Of a DNA stretch of 12,799 bases, positions 1-5,571 are shown piece by piece. The notes under the pieces are model-generated. The model was not told where the DNA came from, made no database searches, and saw only the letters and a program-made list of their open reading frames with translations. The stretch is from Synergistaceae bacterium UBA4088 (GTDB lineage Bacteria > Synergistota > Synergistia > Synergistales > Thermovirgaceae), in the NCBI GenBank assembly GCA_002382605.1, contig DFYG01000118.1, positions 1,539 to 14,337 on the forward strand, in the 5' to 3' direction. Each line of letters begins with the position of its first letter. Position 1 is the stretch's first letter. A program made the translations under genes and the position numbers.

Positions 1-2
1 GG

Positions 3-908
3 GACGACGTCATCCAGGTGGCATACGGCTACGGACTTTTCACCGGCGGGCTCGGATTGCACTACGGGGGGGAGCGTCTTGGCGCTTCGGTCATACCCGC
101 CTCGGGCGGCTTTTCGGAACGGCAACTCCTCCTGATGAAGGATCTGGGAACGACAGTTCTGGCCTGCACCCCCTCCTACGCTTTAAAGCTTTCGGAGATG
201 ATCGAGGCCGGCGATCTGCAGGATTCGCTGTCCCTTCGCATAGGGATATTCGGCGCCGAGCCGTGGTCGGAGGGTCTGAGAGGACGCCTGGAATCGGCAC
301 TGGGAATCACGGCACTGGATGTCTACGGACTTTCGGAGGTCATGGGGCCCGGAGTGGGCATGGAGTGCCCCTGCAAGAACGGGCTTCATATTGATGATGA
401 GTTTTTCATTGCAGAGATCATAGACCCGGAGACCGGCAGAGTACTCCCTGACGGCGAAGAGGGTGAACTGGTTCTCACGACCCTCGGCAAGGAGGCGATG
501 CCGGTGATCCGCTACCGCACCCACGACATCACGCGCCGCATCCCTGGAAGCTGCGCCTGCAGCCGCAATGGGACAAGGGTCGCACGAATAAAGGGACGCA
601 CTGACGACATGCTGATAATCCGCGGTGTCAACGTCTTCCCTTCGCAAGTCGAGGTCGCACTGAGCCGCGTGCCCGGTCTTTCGCACCACTACTACCTGGA
701 AGTTTCAGAAATGGAGGGACTGAAGGAGCTGACGGTGATCTCTGAGATCAACGAAGCAGTTTCGGAGGATGCGGTGCGTAAACTGCACATGGAGACGATC
801 CAGAGCCTCCACTCTCTTCTGGGGGTACGAGTGAACTTGCGCCTGGTAGAACCCGGAGCCATTGAAAGATCTGAAGGCAAGGCCATGAGGATACGACGGG
901 TAGCATAA
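3..908 (+). CDS. paaK: Phenylacetate-CoA ligase (PaaK family), C-terminal part
   Basis: The enzyme activates phenylacetate (or a related aryl acid) with ATP to an acyl-adenylate and then to the CoA thioester in the cytosol. The open frame runs in from the left edge, so the first roughly 130 residues of a family of about 430 are outside the window; the GTG at 18 is internal. Visible adenylate-forming enzyme motifs are YGLSEVMG (324-347), RYRTHDITR (510-536) and KGRTDDMLIIRGVN (about 591-632), followed by a normal PaaK C-terminal domain ending in GKAMRIRR. In anaerobic amino acid fermenters this ligase usually works beside aryl-pyruvate:ferredoxin oxidoreductases to recover ATP from aromatic amino acids; that role is inference here, since no oxidoreductase is visible. 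The C-terminus looks complete. Confidence 0.93.
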   Translation, partial: DDVIQVAYGYGLFTGGLGLHYGGERLGASVIPASGGFSERQLLLMKDLGTTVLACTPSYALKLSEMIEAGDLQDSLSLRIGIFGAEPWSEGLRGRLESALGITALDVYGLSEVMGPGVGMECPCKNGLHIDDEFFIAEIIDPETGRVLPDGEEGELVLTTLGKEAMPVIRYRTHDITRRIPGSCACSRNGTRVARIKGRTDDMLIIRGVNVFPSQVEVALSRVPGLSHHYYLEVSEMEGLKELTVISEINEAVSEDAVRKLHMETIQSLHSLLGVRVNLRLVEPGAIERSEGKAMRIRRVA

Positions 909-1008
909 ACACAGGAGGCCGGACGGACGCTTCTGGGAGGCCAAAGCCGCTGCTCTGCTCCATGTTCAAAGGGAGCACGGACCCCAGTTCCTGAACCTGC
1001 TGAAACTT
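904..1008 (+). other. Start-less N-terminal remnant of the DUF2087 gene
   Basis: The frame of the DUF2087 gene stays open upstream of its first ATG back to a TAG at 901-903. From about 919 it reads as believable family sequence (DGRFWEAKAAALLHVQREHG), resembling the helix before the HTH in DUF2087 proteins, as I recall them. No ATG, GTG or TTG lies in frame between 904 and 1008; the only near-cognate codons are CTG at 955, 991, 997 and 1000. An AGGAGG at 913-918 looks like a ribosome binding site but has no in-frame start at a normal distance. The N-terminal metal-binding part typical of relatives is absent, because paaK ends at 908. A 5' deletion at this junction is the simplest reading. Confidence 0.6.
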
Positions 1009-1539
1009 ATGCATCAATGGAAGGGGGTTTCGGATACCCAGGAACATCTGCTGGAGGCGTTCTTCCGGGGGGAGGATGACGCCAGTATCGCGGGTGACCT
1101 GGGCATCAGCCGGTCGACCGTCCGCAACCACCGTTTCCGGATGAAGGAACGGACAAGGCACGCGAAGGCCTTTCTCGCCATGATGGGGATCCTCGAGAAA
1201 AGCCAGAAACCAGGAGCCCGGCTGGTCGATTTCCCCGCCAACACCCGGATGGAGGATGATCGTTTCGCCCTGACGGAAGAAGAGTATGAGCGGATAATAA
1301 GTAAATATTTCCGGGAGGACGGCACTCTGGATCGCTTCCCCTTCAAGGCGAAGGAACGGGTGGCCCTTCTGCGCAGGGTTGTGGGGCTTCTGGCGCCGGG
1401 GGAGAAATACACCGAGAAGGCTCTAAACGGCATCCTGTCGGCCGTTACCGACGACTACGTGCTGGTGCGAAGGTGCCTTGTCGACTACGGCTTCGTAAAC
1501 CGCATAAGGGACGGAAGCGCCTATTGGGTGGAGCTGTAG
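1009..1539 (+). CDS. DUF2087 / LuxR-like HTH transcriptional regulator, probably 5'-truncated
   Basis: The 176-residue protein from the first ATG has a LuxR-like helix-turn-helix at residues about 22-48 (ASIAGDLGISRSTVRNHRF) and a DUF2087 domain at about 88-173 (LTEEEYERIISKYF, LDRFPFKAKERVALLRRV, YTEKALNGIL, VRRCLVDYGFVNR, SAYW). DUF2087 proteins are putative cytosolic DNA-binding regulators; the ligand and targets are unknown. Family members I recall carry 50-80 more residues at the N-terminus, part of which can be read upstream without a start codon, so this is either a truncated gene translated from the internal ATG or a pseudogene. There is no good ribosome binding site before 1009. It follows paaK by about 100 bp on the same strand and overlaps hipT tail-to-tail by 19 bp. 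Confidence 0.75.
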   Translation: MHQWKGVSDTQEHLLEAFFRGEDDASIAGDLGISRSTVRNHRFRMKERTRHAKAFLAMMGILEKSQKPGARLVDFPANTRMEDDRFALTEEEYERIISKYFREDGTLDRFPFKAKERVALLRRVVGLLAPGEKYTEKALNGILSAVTDDYVLVRRCLVDYGFVNRIRDGSAYWVEL

Positions 1540-2501
1540 AGCCTTGCAACACGGGATCGGATCAACCCGGCCAGCTCTTCCGATTTATTCTCCGGCAGAA
1601 AACCTTTTTCAATAAATTTCAACATGGCGGGGGCACATCTTTTCATACGCCCTAAAGCGTTGTCGATCTGCTTTTGACTCAACCCGGAGGCTTTGCCAAA
1701 AAGTTCGTAATCCCCTCTTCCGAGTTTTGCCTTTTTACCGTTGACCGTCAGCGCCATCTCCTCCGGATCGACTCTTTCCGGGAGGATGAGCCTTGTAGAG
1801 AGCAGATCATAAGCGGGAGCCAGAGTTATTCCGCTGTTTTTCCCATAGATCAGCGAAATGTTTTTCAGGTGCATGTCCCCGTTTCCCGCGAGGAAAGAGA
1901 AAAGAGCCATGTCGAAAAACTTCGTCAGATCCAGTCCCGGATTTGACGAATATTTTCTTATTATCCTGGATATCTGCTCCATGGAACCTGTGTATTTGTA
2001 TTCGGCTTGTCTCTCCGCCAACTGGCACATGTCCTCCATGTGTCTTTTGGTCATTTTGCGTTTTCGGTCCTGTTTTTCCAGAGGCCGGTCCACTCTTCTT
2101 GTTATATACGCCAGCCTTCCGTCAAACATGGGGATAAGCCCGTGAGGAACAGTCCGGATCCCTGCGATGGAGGCAAGGTGCATCGTCATATCCTCTATCT
2201 CGGGAAGAAAAGGGTATTCCTTAACGGGAGGCTTGAGAATGAAGGATCCCCACAGACCGACAACCGTCAGCCTTCCTGAACCTCTCCCCTCCTTTTCGAG
2301 ATGAAGAGAGAGCTTGGTCTGGACTCCCGGAACAGTGATGCTTGCCCTGACGGTTTTCTCTGCAAGCTCCTCCAGATACTCATTCGTAAAGGGAAGTTCG
2401 GGAGGGTTCCGGATACCGAACAGCTTTTCCGAGCAGGATCGGTGGAAAAAGCGCTCACCGGCATCAAGGGGTTCGTAGCAAAAGCCGCAGATGCTCTTCA
2501 T
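1521..2501 (-). CDS. hipT: HipT-like Ser/Thr kinase toxin
   Basis: This is a HipA-superfamily kinase of 326 residues. I place the start at ATG 2501, not the upstream ATG at 2552, because it gives a 4-bp ATGA overlap with hipS and begins directly with the conserved domain. Visible parts: a CxxC...HxxC motif (C5, C8, H20, C23); a Gly-rich loop at 54-63 with SIT followed by VPGVQTK, at the place where HipT toxins carry the self-phosphorylated SxS-type motif; GSFILKPP with the ATP-binding Lys; the catalytic loop GNGDMHLKN; and the Mg-binding APAYDLLST. It lacks the N-terminal subdomain of full HipA, which is encoded separately by hipS. In the characterised E. coli O127 system HipT phosphorylates TrpS and blocks translation; the target here is unknown. 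Confidence 0.9.
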   Translation of the reverse strand: MKSICGFCYEPLDAGERFFHRSCSEKLFGIRNPPELPFTNEYLEELAEKTVRASITVPGVQTKLSLHLEKEGRGSGRLTVVGLWGSFILKPPVKEYPFLPEIEDMTMHLASIAGIRTVPHGLIPMFDGRLAYITRRVDRPLEKQDRKRKMTKRHMEDMCQLAERQAEYKYTGSMEQISRIIRKYSSNPGLDLTKFFDMALFSFLAGNGDMHLKNISLIYGKNSGITLAPAYDLLSTRLILPERVDPEEMALTVNGKKAKLGRGDYELFGKASGLSQKQIDNALGRMKRCAPAMLKFIEKGFLPENKSEELAGLIRSRVARLYSSTQ

Positions 2502-2836
2502 CCCGCCGCTTCCTCCATTGGCATTGGAAGTACCGAAACCGCCCCGATGCAATCCTTGCAGGAGACAAGCAGAAGTCCCATCCTGTCACGGGAATTCACT
2601 TTCCAGGTTCTCTCCACCACATCCAGAAGCCATCCCTCGGGGATCAGGCCGTCAAAGAACGGATGCAGGGTTCGCGAGAAGTGCGGCTCTTCCTGCAGGG
2701 GAAGCGTAAGGCTTATCGAGATCGGCTTCTCTTCCGCGAGATATCCGGAGTTGTACGAAAAGCGGTACCCGTCTTCATCCTCTGAAAGAACTCCGGCGGG
2801 GCGGTCGAAGATGAAGATCACGGCTCTCCTTTTCAA
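2498..2836 (-). CDS. hipS: HipS-like protein (HipA N-terminal subdomain as a separate protein)
   Basis: The protein has 112 residues and matches the HipA N-terminal subdomain: YNSGYLAEEKPISISLTLPL (49 bp into the gene onward), then the signature FFDGLIPEGWLLD and a C-terminal IGAVSVLP strand. It starts with TTG at 2836, giving a 4-bp TTGA overlap with the end of hipB; AGGAAGGA lies upstream at ribosome-binding distance. It also overlaps hipT by 4 bp, so the three genes are translationally coupled. In the described HipBST systems HipS, not HipB, is the direct antitoxin that neutralises HipT; I infer the same here from gene order and architecture. Confidence 0.85.
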   Translation of the reverse strand: MKRRAVIFIFDRPAGVLSEDEDGYRFSYNSGYLAEEKPISISLTLPLQEEPHFSRTLHPFFDGLIPEGWLLDVVERTWKVNSRDRMGLLLVSCKDCIGAVSVLPMPMEEAAG

Positions 2837-3042
2837 GAATTATCATCCTTCCTGACCGGACCCATTTCACAGCCGAACATGTCCAGAACTAGATTTACCT
2901 TGTCCAACCGAAGCGTAGGCTTTTCATTCTCAAGCTCCCTTAGAAAGCGCAGGCCTACGCCTGCCCTGTCCGCCAGTTCGGCCTGGGTTATACCGAGGGC
3001 TTTCCTTTTTCTCTTCACGAACTCCGAAAGTTTTTCCGCCAT
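2833..3042 (-). CDS. hipB: HipB-like Xre-family HTH repressor
   Basis: This is a 69-residue Cro/C1-type helix-turn-helix protein. The HTH is about residues 17-45 (GITQAELADRAGVGLRFLRE), followed by LDKVNLVLDMFG, the dimerisation end typical of HipB. The start is ATG 3042, preceded on the minus strand by GAGGGG (plus 3050-3055) with 7 nt spacing. It is the first gene of the hipBST operon. Three palindromic boxes upstream (3049, 3090, 3131) are probable binding sites, implying autorepression. In tripartite systems HipB mainly serves as repressor and adds to neutralisation. The protein is shorter than E. coli HipB (88 residues). Confidence 0.88.
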   Translation of the reverse strand: MAEKLSEFVKRKRKALGITQAELADRAGVGLRFLRELENEKPTLRLDKVNLVLDMFGCEMGPVRKDDNS

Positions 3043-3048
3043 AATTAC

Positions 3049-3060
3049 ACCCCTCAGGGT
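3049..3060. promoter_or_regulatory. hip operator O1 (ACCC-N4-GGGT)
   Basis: The box reads ACCCCTCAGGGT. It lies in the untranslated leader and contains the hipB ribosome binding site (GAGGGG on the minus strand). Its centre is 41 bp from O2. Confidence 0.6.
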
Positions 3061-3082
3061 ACAATTTTATAACTTTTCGAAA

Positions 3083-3111
3083 AGAATACACCCTTTAGGG
3101 TATATTATCAA
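3083..3111 (-). promoter_or_regulatory. hipBST promoter
   Basis: On the minus strand there is a -35 box TTGATA (plus 3106-3111), a 17-bp spacer, and a -10 box TATTCT (plus 3083-3088). Transcription would start near 3076, giving an untranslated leader of about 33 nt before hipB. The middle palindrome fills most of the spacer, so a repressor bound there would directly block polymerase. Confidence 0.7.
3090..3101. promoter_or_regulatory. hip operator O2 (ACCC-N4-GGGT)
   Basis: The box reads ACCCTTTAGGGT and extends outward to ATACACCCT / AGGGTATAT. It is the best of the three palindromes and sits between the -35 and -10 boxes of the hip promoter. Confidence 0.7.
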
Positions 3112-3130
3112 CAGCCTTGTTTGATTTTAT

Positions 3131-3142
3131 ACCCTTCAGGGC
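3131..3142. promoter_or_regulatory. hip operator O3 (ACCC-N4-GGGC)
   Basis: The box reads ACCCTTCAGGGC, with one mismatch in the right arm. It lies upstream of the -35 box and is centred 41 bp beyond O2. Confidence 0.55.
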
Positions 3143-3222
3143 TTCCAGGAGTTTGTTATACTTTCGTCGATGATCCGAGACCTTCCTGTCACTTTTCGCA
3201 GTTTGCTGCTTTCCGGCAAGGT

Positions 3223-4401
3223 CTACGCCTTTCGAGTAACGGCCCCTGCAAGGAACACAGCCCCCGCCAGGACCGAAAAGGCGGCTCCGGCAAGAAAGGC
3301 AGATGGAGCGCCAAATGTCTGCCACAGAAAACCGAAAAGCAGGTTGGCGGGGAGTGCCCCTACGGATACTGCAAAGTGATGGATCCCGTAGGCCAGCGGG
3401 CGCACCTCCGGTTTTACGAAATCCGACACAAGGGCCCTGCCCAGACTCTCCGCGACGCCGTAGTAGATACCGTAAAGTCCCATGAGCAGCCAGACCGCCG
3501 CGCCGGCCAGGTTCAGGGCAAAACCCGCGTAGACCACCGAATACAATACAAAACCCCCCAGGTAAAGACGGGGCCTTCCGACCCTGTCTGCCAGAAGTCC
3601 GATGGGGTAGGCGGCCAGTACGTAGGTGACATTGAAGAGCATCCATACCAGGGGGACCTGGGTTTCAGTCAGACCGAGTTCACGTGTACGCATCAGGAGG
3701 AAGAGATCGCTGGAGTTGGCTATGGTGAAGAATACCGTGGACACGAGGAAGAACCGGAAGTTCCTGTTGTCGCTGATCACACCACGCCATGCCGAGAAAG
3801 GCATTCTCTCCCGCTGAGCGGTCAGGCTGTCGCGCCTGACGAACGAGGCGGCGATAACGCACAGCACACCTGGAATAATGGTCCATAGAAACACCTGCCG
3901 CACATCCCCGAAATACCCCATAAGCAGAAAGGCCAGGAGCGGGCCCAGTACAGCGCCGGTAGTGTCCAGCGCCCGATGGAGCGAGAACGCACGTCCCAGC
4001 ATCTCAGGTGGCACTGAATCGGCGATTATCGCGTCCCTCGGGGCACTTCTCATTCCCTTGCCCACCCGGTCGGTGATCCGCAATCCCAGCACACCCCATA
4101 AGGAGCCCGCAAACGCGTGAAGAGGCTTTGCCACCGAGGAGACCGCGTAACCGGCCAGCATGAAACGCCTCGAACGGCCGAACCTCTGGGCAAGAGCTCC
4201 GCCTATGCCCTTCGTGAACCCCTCTACCGTCTTCGAGGCGCCGTCGATAAGACCTATGGCCGCCGGGGACAGACCCAATACCGAAGAAAGGAACGCCGGG
4301 AGAAGCGGATAAAGTATCTCACTGGCCGTATCGTTGAGCAAGCTTACCAGGCCGAGAAGCCATACGGTCCCCGGAACTCTCAAGGGAGTATTTTCACTCA
4401 A
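3223..4401 (-). CDS. MFS transporter, 12-TM, drug/metabolite exporter-like
   Basis: The protein has 392 residues and is hydrophobic throughout, with the usual length and pattern of about twelve membrane segments. It belongs to the MFS branch with LVSLLNDTASEILYPLLPAF in TM1 (residues 18-37), the TM2-3 loop motif AQRFGRSRRF (71-80), and RITDRVGKGMRSAPRDAIIA (108-127), a stretch I recognise from uncharacterised bacterial MFS exporters. The substrate is unknown. The start is TTG 4401, giving a 4-bp TTGA overlap with the upstream DUF3795 gene and preceded by AGGGGG, so the two are translationally coupled. A second half-motif (ADRVGRPRLYLGG) marks TM8-9. I see no terminator with a U-tract between its stop and the hip promoter, so some read-through into hipBST is possible. 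Confidence 0.88.
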   Translation of the reverse strand: MSENTPLRVPGTVWLLGLVSLLNDTASEILYPLLPAFLSSVLGLSPAAIGLIDGASKTVEGFTKGIGGALAQRFGRSRRFMLAGYAVSSVAKPLHAFAGSLWGVLGLRITDRVGKGMRSAPRDAIIADSVPPEMLGRAFSLHRALDTTGAVLGPLLAFLLMGYFGDVRQVFLWTIIPGVLCVIAASFVRRDSLTAQRERMPFSAWRGVISDNRNFRFFLVSTVFFTIANSSDLFLLMRTRELGLTETQVPLVWMLFNVTYVLAAYPIGLLADRVGRPRLYLGGFVLYSVVYAGFALNLAGAAVWLLMGLYGIYYGVAESLGRALVSDFVKPEVRPLAYGIHHFAVSVGALPANLLFGFLWQTFGAPSAFLAGAAFSVLAGAVFLAGAVTRKA

Positions 4402-4889
4402 TTCAGGATCCCCCTTTCTTGATGCCGCTGGATTTTCTGCTTATGGGTAACGGGGGCGTCCTTAACCTCTTCGTAATAGCCTTCGAGTTCAAGATCCCTG
4501 ATCCGGCAGTTGTTGGCTTCCCAGCCATTTTTCAGCCCTTCGGGGAAACCGTGCTCCTCGCAGGGGAATTTTTCGCATTCGAAGCAGAAATCGACGCCGT
4601 GCTCCCTGACGCACTTATGCACCCTGCAGGACTTGAACAGGCACCCCTGCTTCCTGCAACCCCCGCACGATCCCGATGCCAGATATTCCAGCAGTGCTGC
4701 AAACTGTTTGTAACCCTCGAAAACAGAGTTCATTTCGACAAAGCGAGCCGCGTACCCTGAGAAATTCTCACCGAGGAGCTCAATGATCCCCTGCGCGTGC
4801 ATTCTGATATCCCAGCCCTCTAAAGCAAGGCATTTCCCGCAGTTCAGTCCACACGGCGCGATTATCCGGGCCTGTTCTTCTCTTTTCAT
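4398..4889 (-). CDS. DUF3795 cysteine-rich protein
   Basis: This soluble protein of 163 residues carries 12 cysteines in the DUF3795 pattern: APCGLNCGKCLA (C13, C17, C20), then SCGGCRKQGCLFKSCRVHKC (C75-C93), and FCFECEKFPC (C102, C105, C110). The spacing suggests one or more zinc or iron-sulfur sites; the function of the family is unknown. The start ATG 4889 has AGAGGAG upstream. It is the first gene of a two-gene unit with the MFS transporter. A weak -10-like TACAAT (minus strand, plus 4928-4933) lies upstream without a convincing -35. Confidence 0.85.
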   Translation of the reverse strand: MKREEQARIIAPCGLNCGKCLALEGWDIRMHAQGIIELLGENFSGYAARFVEMNSVFEGYKQFAALLEYLASGSCGGCRKQGCLFKSCRVHKCVREHGVDFCFECEKFPCEEHGFPEGLKNGWEANNCRIRDLELEGYYEEVKDAPVTHKQKIQRHQERGILN

Positions 4890-4980
4890 TGACAGGCTCC
4901 TCTCTTTGTCATGTCCAGCACCCTATTATTGTAGCCACTTCGATCCGCGTCTCACAGCTGCCCTGCACTTGATCTCCATT

Positions 4981-5165
4981 TCCTTCCGGCCTATCAGGAA
5001 GGACAGGCCTTTCTTTGCCGGCACAGGAGGAGCTGTAGTAACCCATATTAAAAATATGATAATGTTTTAAGGTTTTAGCAGAAAAAGAGGGACATCCATG
5101 CAGTAGCATCTTTTTACACGTAGTCCCATAAATATTCCGCACGAAGACCACCAGAGGGGGCCATC
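4981..5165 (+). pseudogene. Decayed copy of the serine-operon leader and aminotransferase start
   Basis: This segment aligns with the region at about 9506-9722. By eye roughly 85 of 101 positions match between 4985 and 5083, covering the GCAGGCCTTCCTTTGCCGG-type leader, GGAGGAGC, ACCCATAT and AAGGTTTTAGCAGAA. From ATG 5098 it continues into the aminotransferase start: M Q stop H L F T, then a match to the PHE of the intact gene (CCGCACGA). A TAG replaces the third codon, the Ser codon run is lost, and the terminator hairpin of the intact copy is missing. Similarity fades after about 5165. It is not expressed as a useful protein; its RNA could still matter. Confidence 0.85.
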
Positions 5166-5206
5166 GGCCTGGCTTTCGTTGTTCAAAAAAGGCTTTTGCG
5201 GACTCA

Positions 5207-5215
5207 TGGTATAAT
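5207..5215 (+). promoter_or_regulatory. Extended -10 promoter
   Basis: TGGTATAAT is a perfect extended -10 (TG-n-TATAAT). No good -35 stands at 17 bp, which this class does not need. It points to the betaine operon and would give an untranslated leader of about 350 nt. No better promoter is visible nearer to 5572. Confidence 0.55.
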
Positions 5216-5271
5216 AGAATGTCTTGTGCTTCCTATCAGACAGCCTGACCGGGCAAGGGAGATGATGCCGA

Positions 5272-5376
5272 GTGGTTTCATGCATTTCGGATCTGCTCAA
5301 AAGATTCACCAAAGCGGACAAGAGCATCTACAAGTCCCTTTTTACGCCGTTCTGGAACTTTTCCCCTGAGGGTTAG
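5272..5376 (+). CDS. Possible 34-residue small protein
   Basis: The frame begins with GTG, is preceded by AAGGGAG with 10 nt spacing, and ends at TAG 5374-5376. The product is mixed basic/aromatic with a LLKRFTKADKSIYKSLFTPF core and no family I recognise. A competing frame starts at ATG 5262/5265 (stop 5367-5369), but its ribosome site is too close. It lies about 50 nt downstream of the extended -10 promoter. It could be a real small ORF, a gene fragment or chance. Confidence 0.25.
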   Translation: MVSCISDLLKRFTKADKSIYKSLFTPFWNFSPEG

Positions 5377-5421
5377 CTTACCCCCCTTTTCCCCATCTTC
5401 AAATATCGCGGTTCCAATAGA

Positions 5422-5534
5422 GATCGCAAGTAAAAGCAATGCGGGATGTTATTGTCGTTTCCTGCACGTTTGTTGCTGCTCCTTTCCAGGCAGGAATGGA
5501 TGTGTTGTACCTGTGATCTTTCACTTGCGTGATC
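5422..5534 (+). promoter_or_regulatory. Nested inverted repeat in the betaine operon leader
   Basis: The outer arms are GATCGCAAGTAAAAG (5422-5436) and CTTTCACTTGCGTGATC (5518-5534), pairing over 14 positions with a 2-nt bulge and one mismatch. Inside, TTCCTGC (5459-5465) pairs perfectly with GCAGGAA (5490-5496). The structure ends 37 nt before the start codon of the binding-protein gene. It may be a folded 5' leader RNA or a remnant of a small mobile repeat. No run of T follows it, so it is not an intrinsic terminator. Confidence 0.5.
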
Positions 5535-5571
5535 CTTCTTGAGACACTTACCGAAACGAAAGGATAACCGT

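Noticed and set aside
183-689. Long minus-strand ORF opposite paaK
   Set aside because: It is a shadow of the well-conserved ligase frame and has no recognisable protein character.
3198-3209. Small hairpin GCAG-TTTG-CTGC downstream of the MFS gene
   Set aside because: Only 4 bp without a T-run on either strand; expected by chance.
3095-3646. Minus-strand ORF of 183 codons, whose end reads like protein (KYNKLLEALKGIKSNKA)
   Set aside because: Most of it is a shadow of the MFS gene in another frame, and its plausible-looking tail is only the A-rich hip promoter and operator sequence.
5262-5369. ATG-started 35-codon ORF
   Set aside because: The AAGGGAG directly abuts its start codon, and the alternative GTG frame has better spacing; neither is strongly supported.
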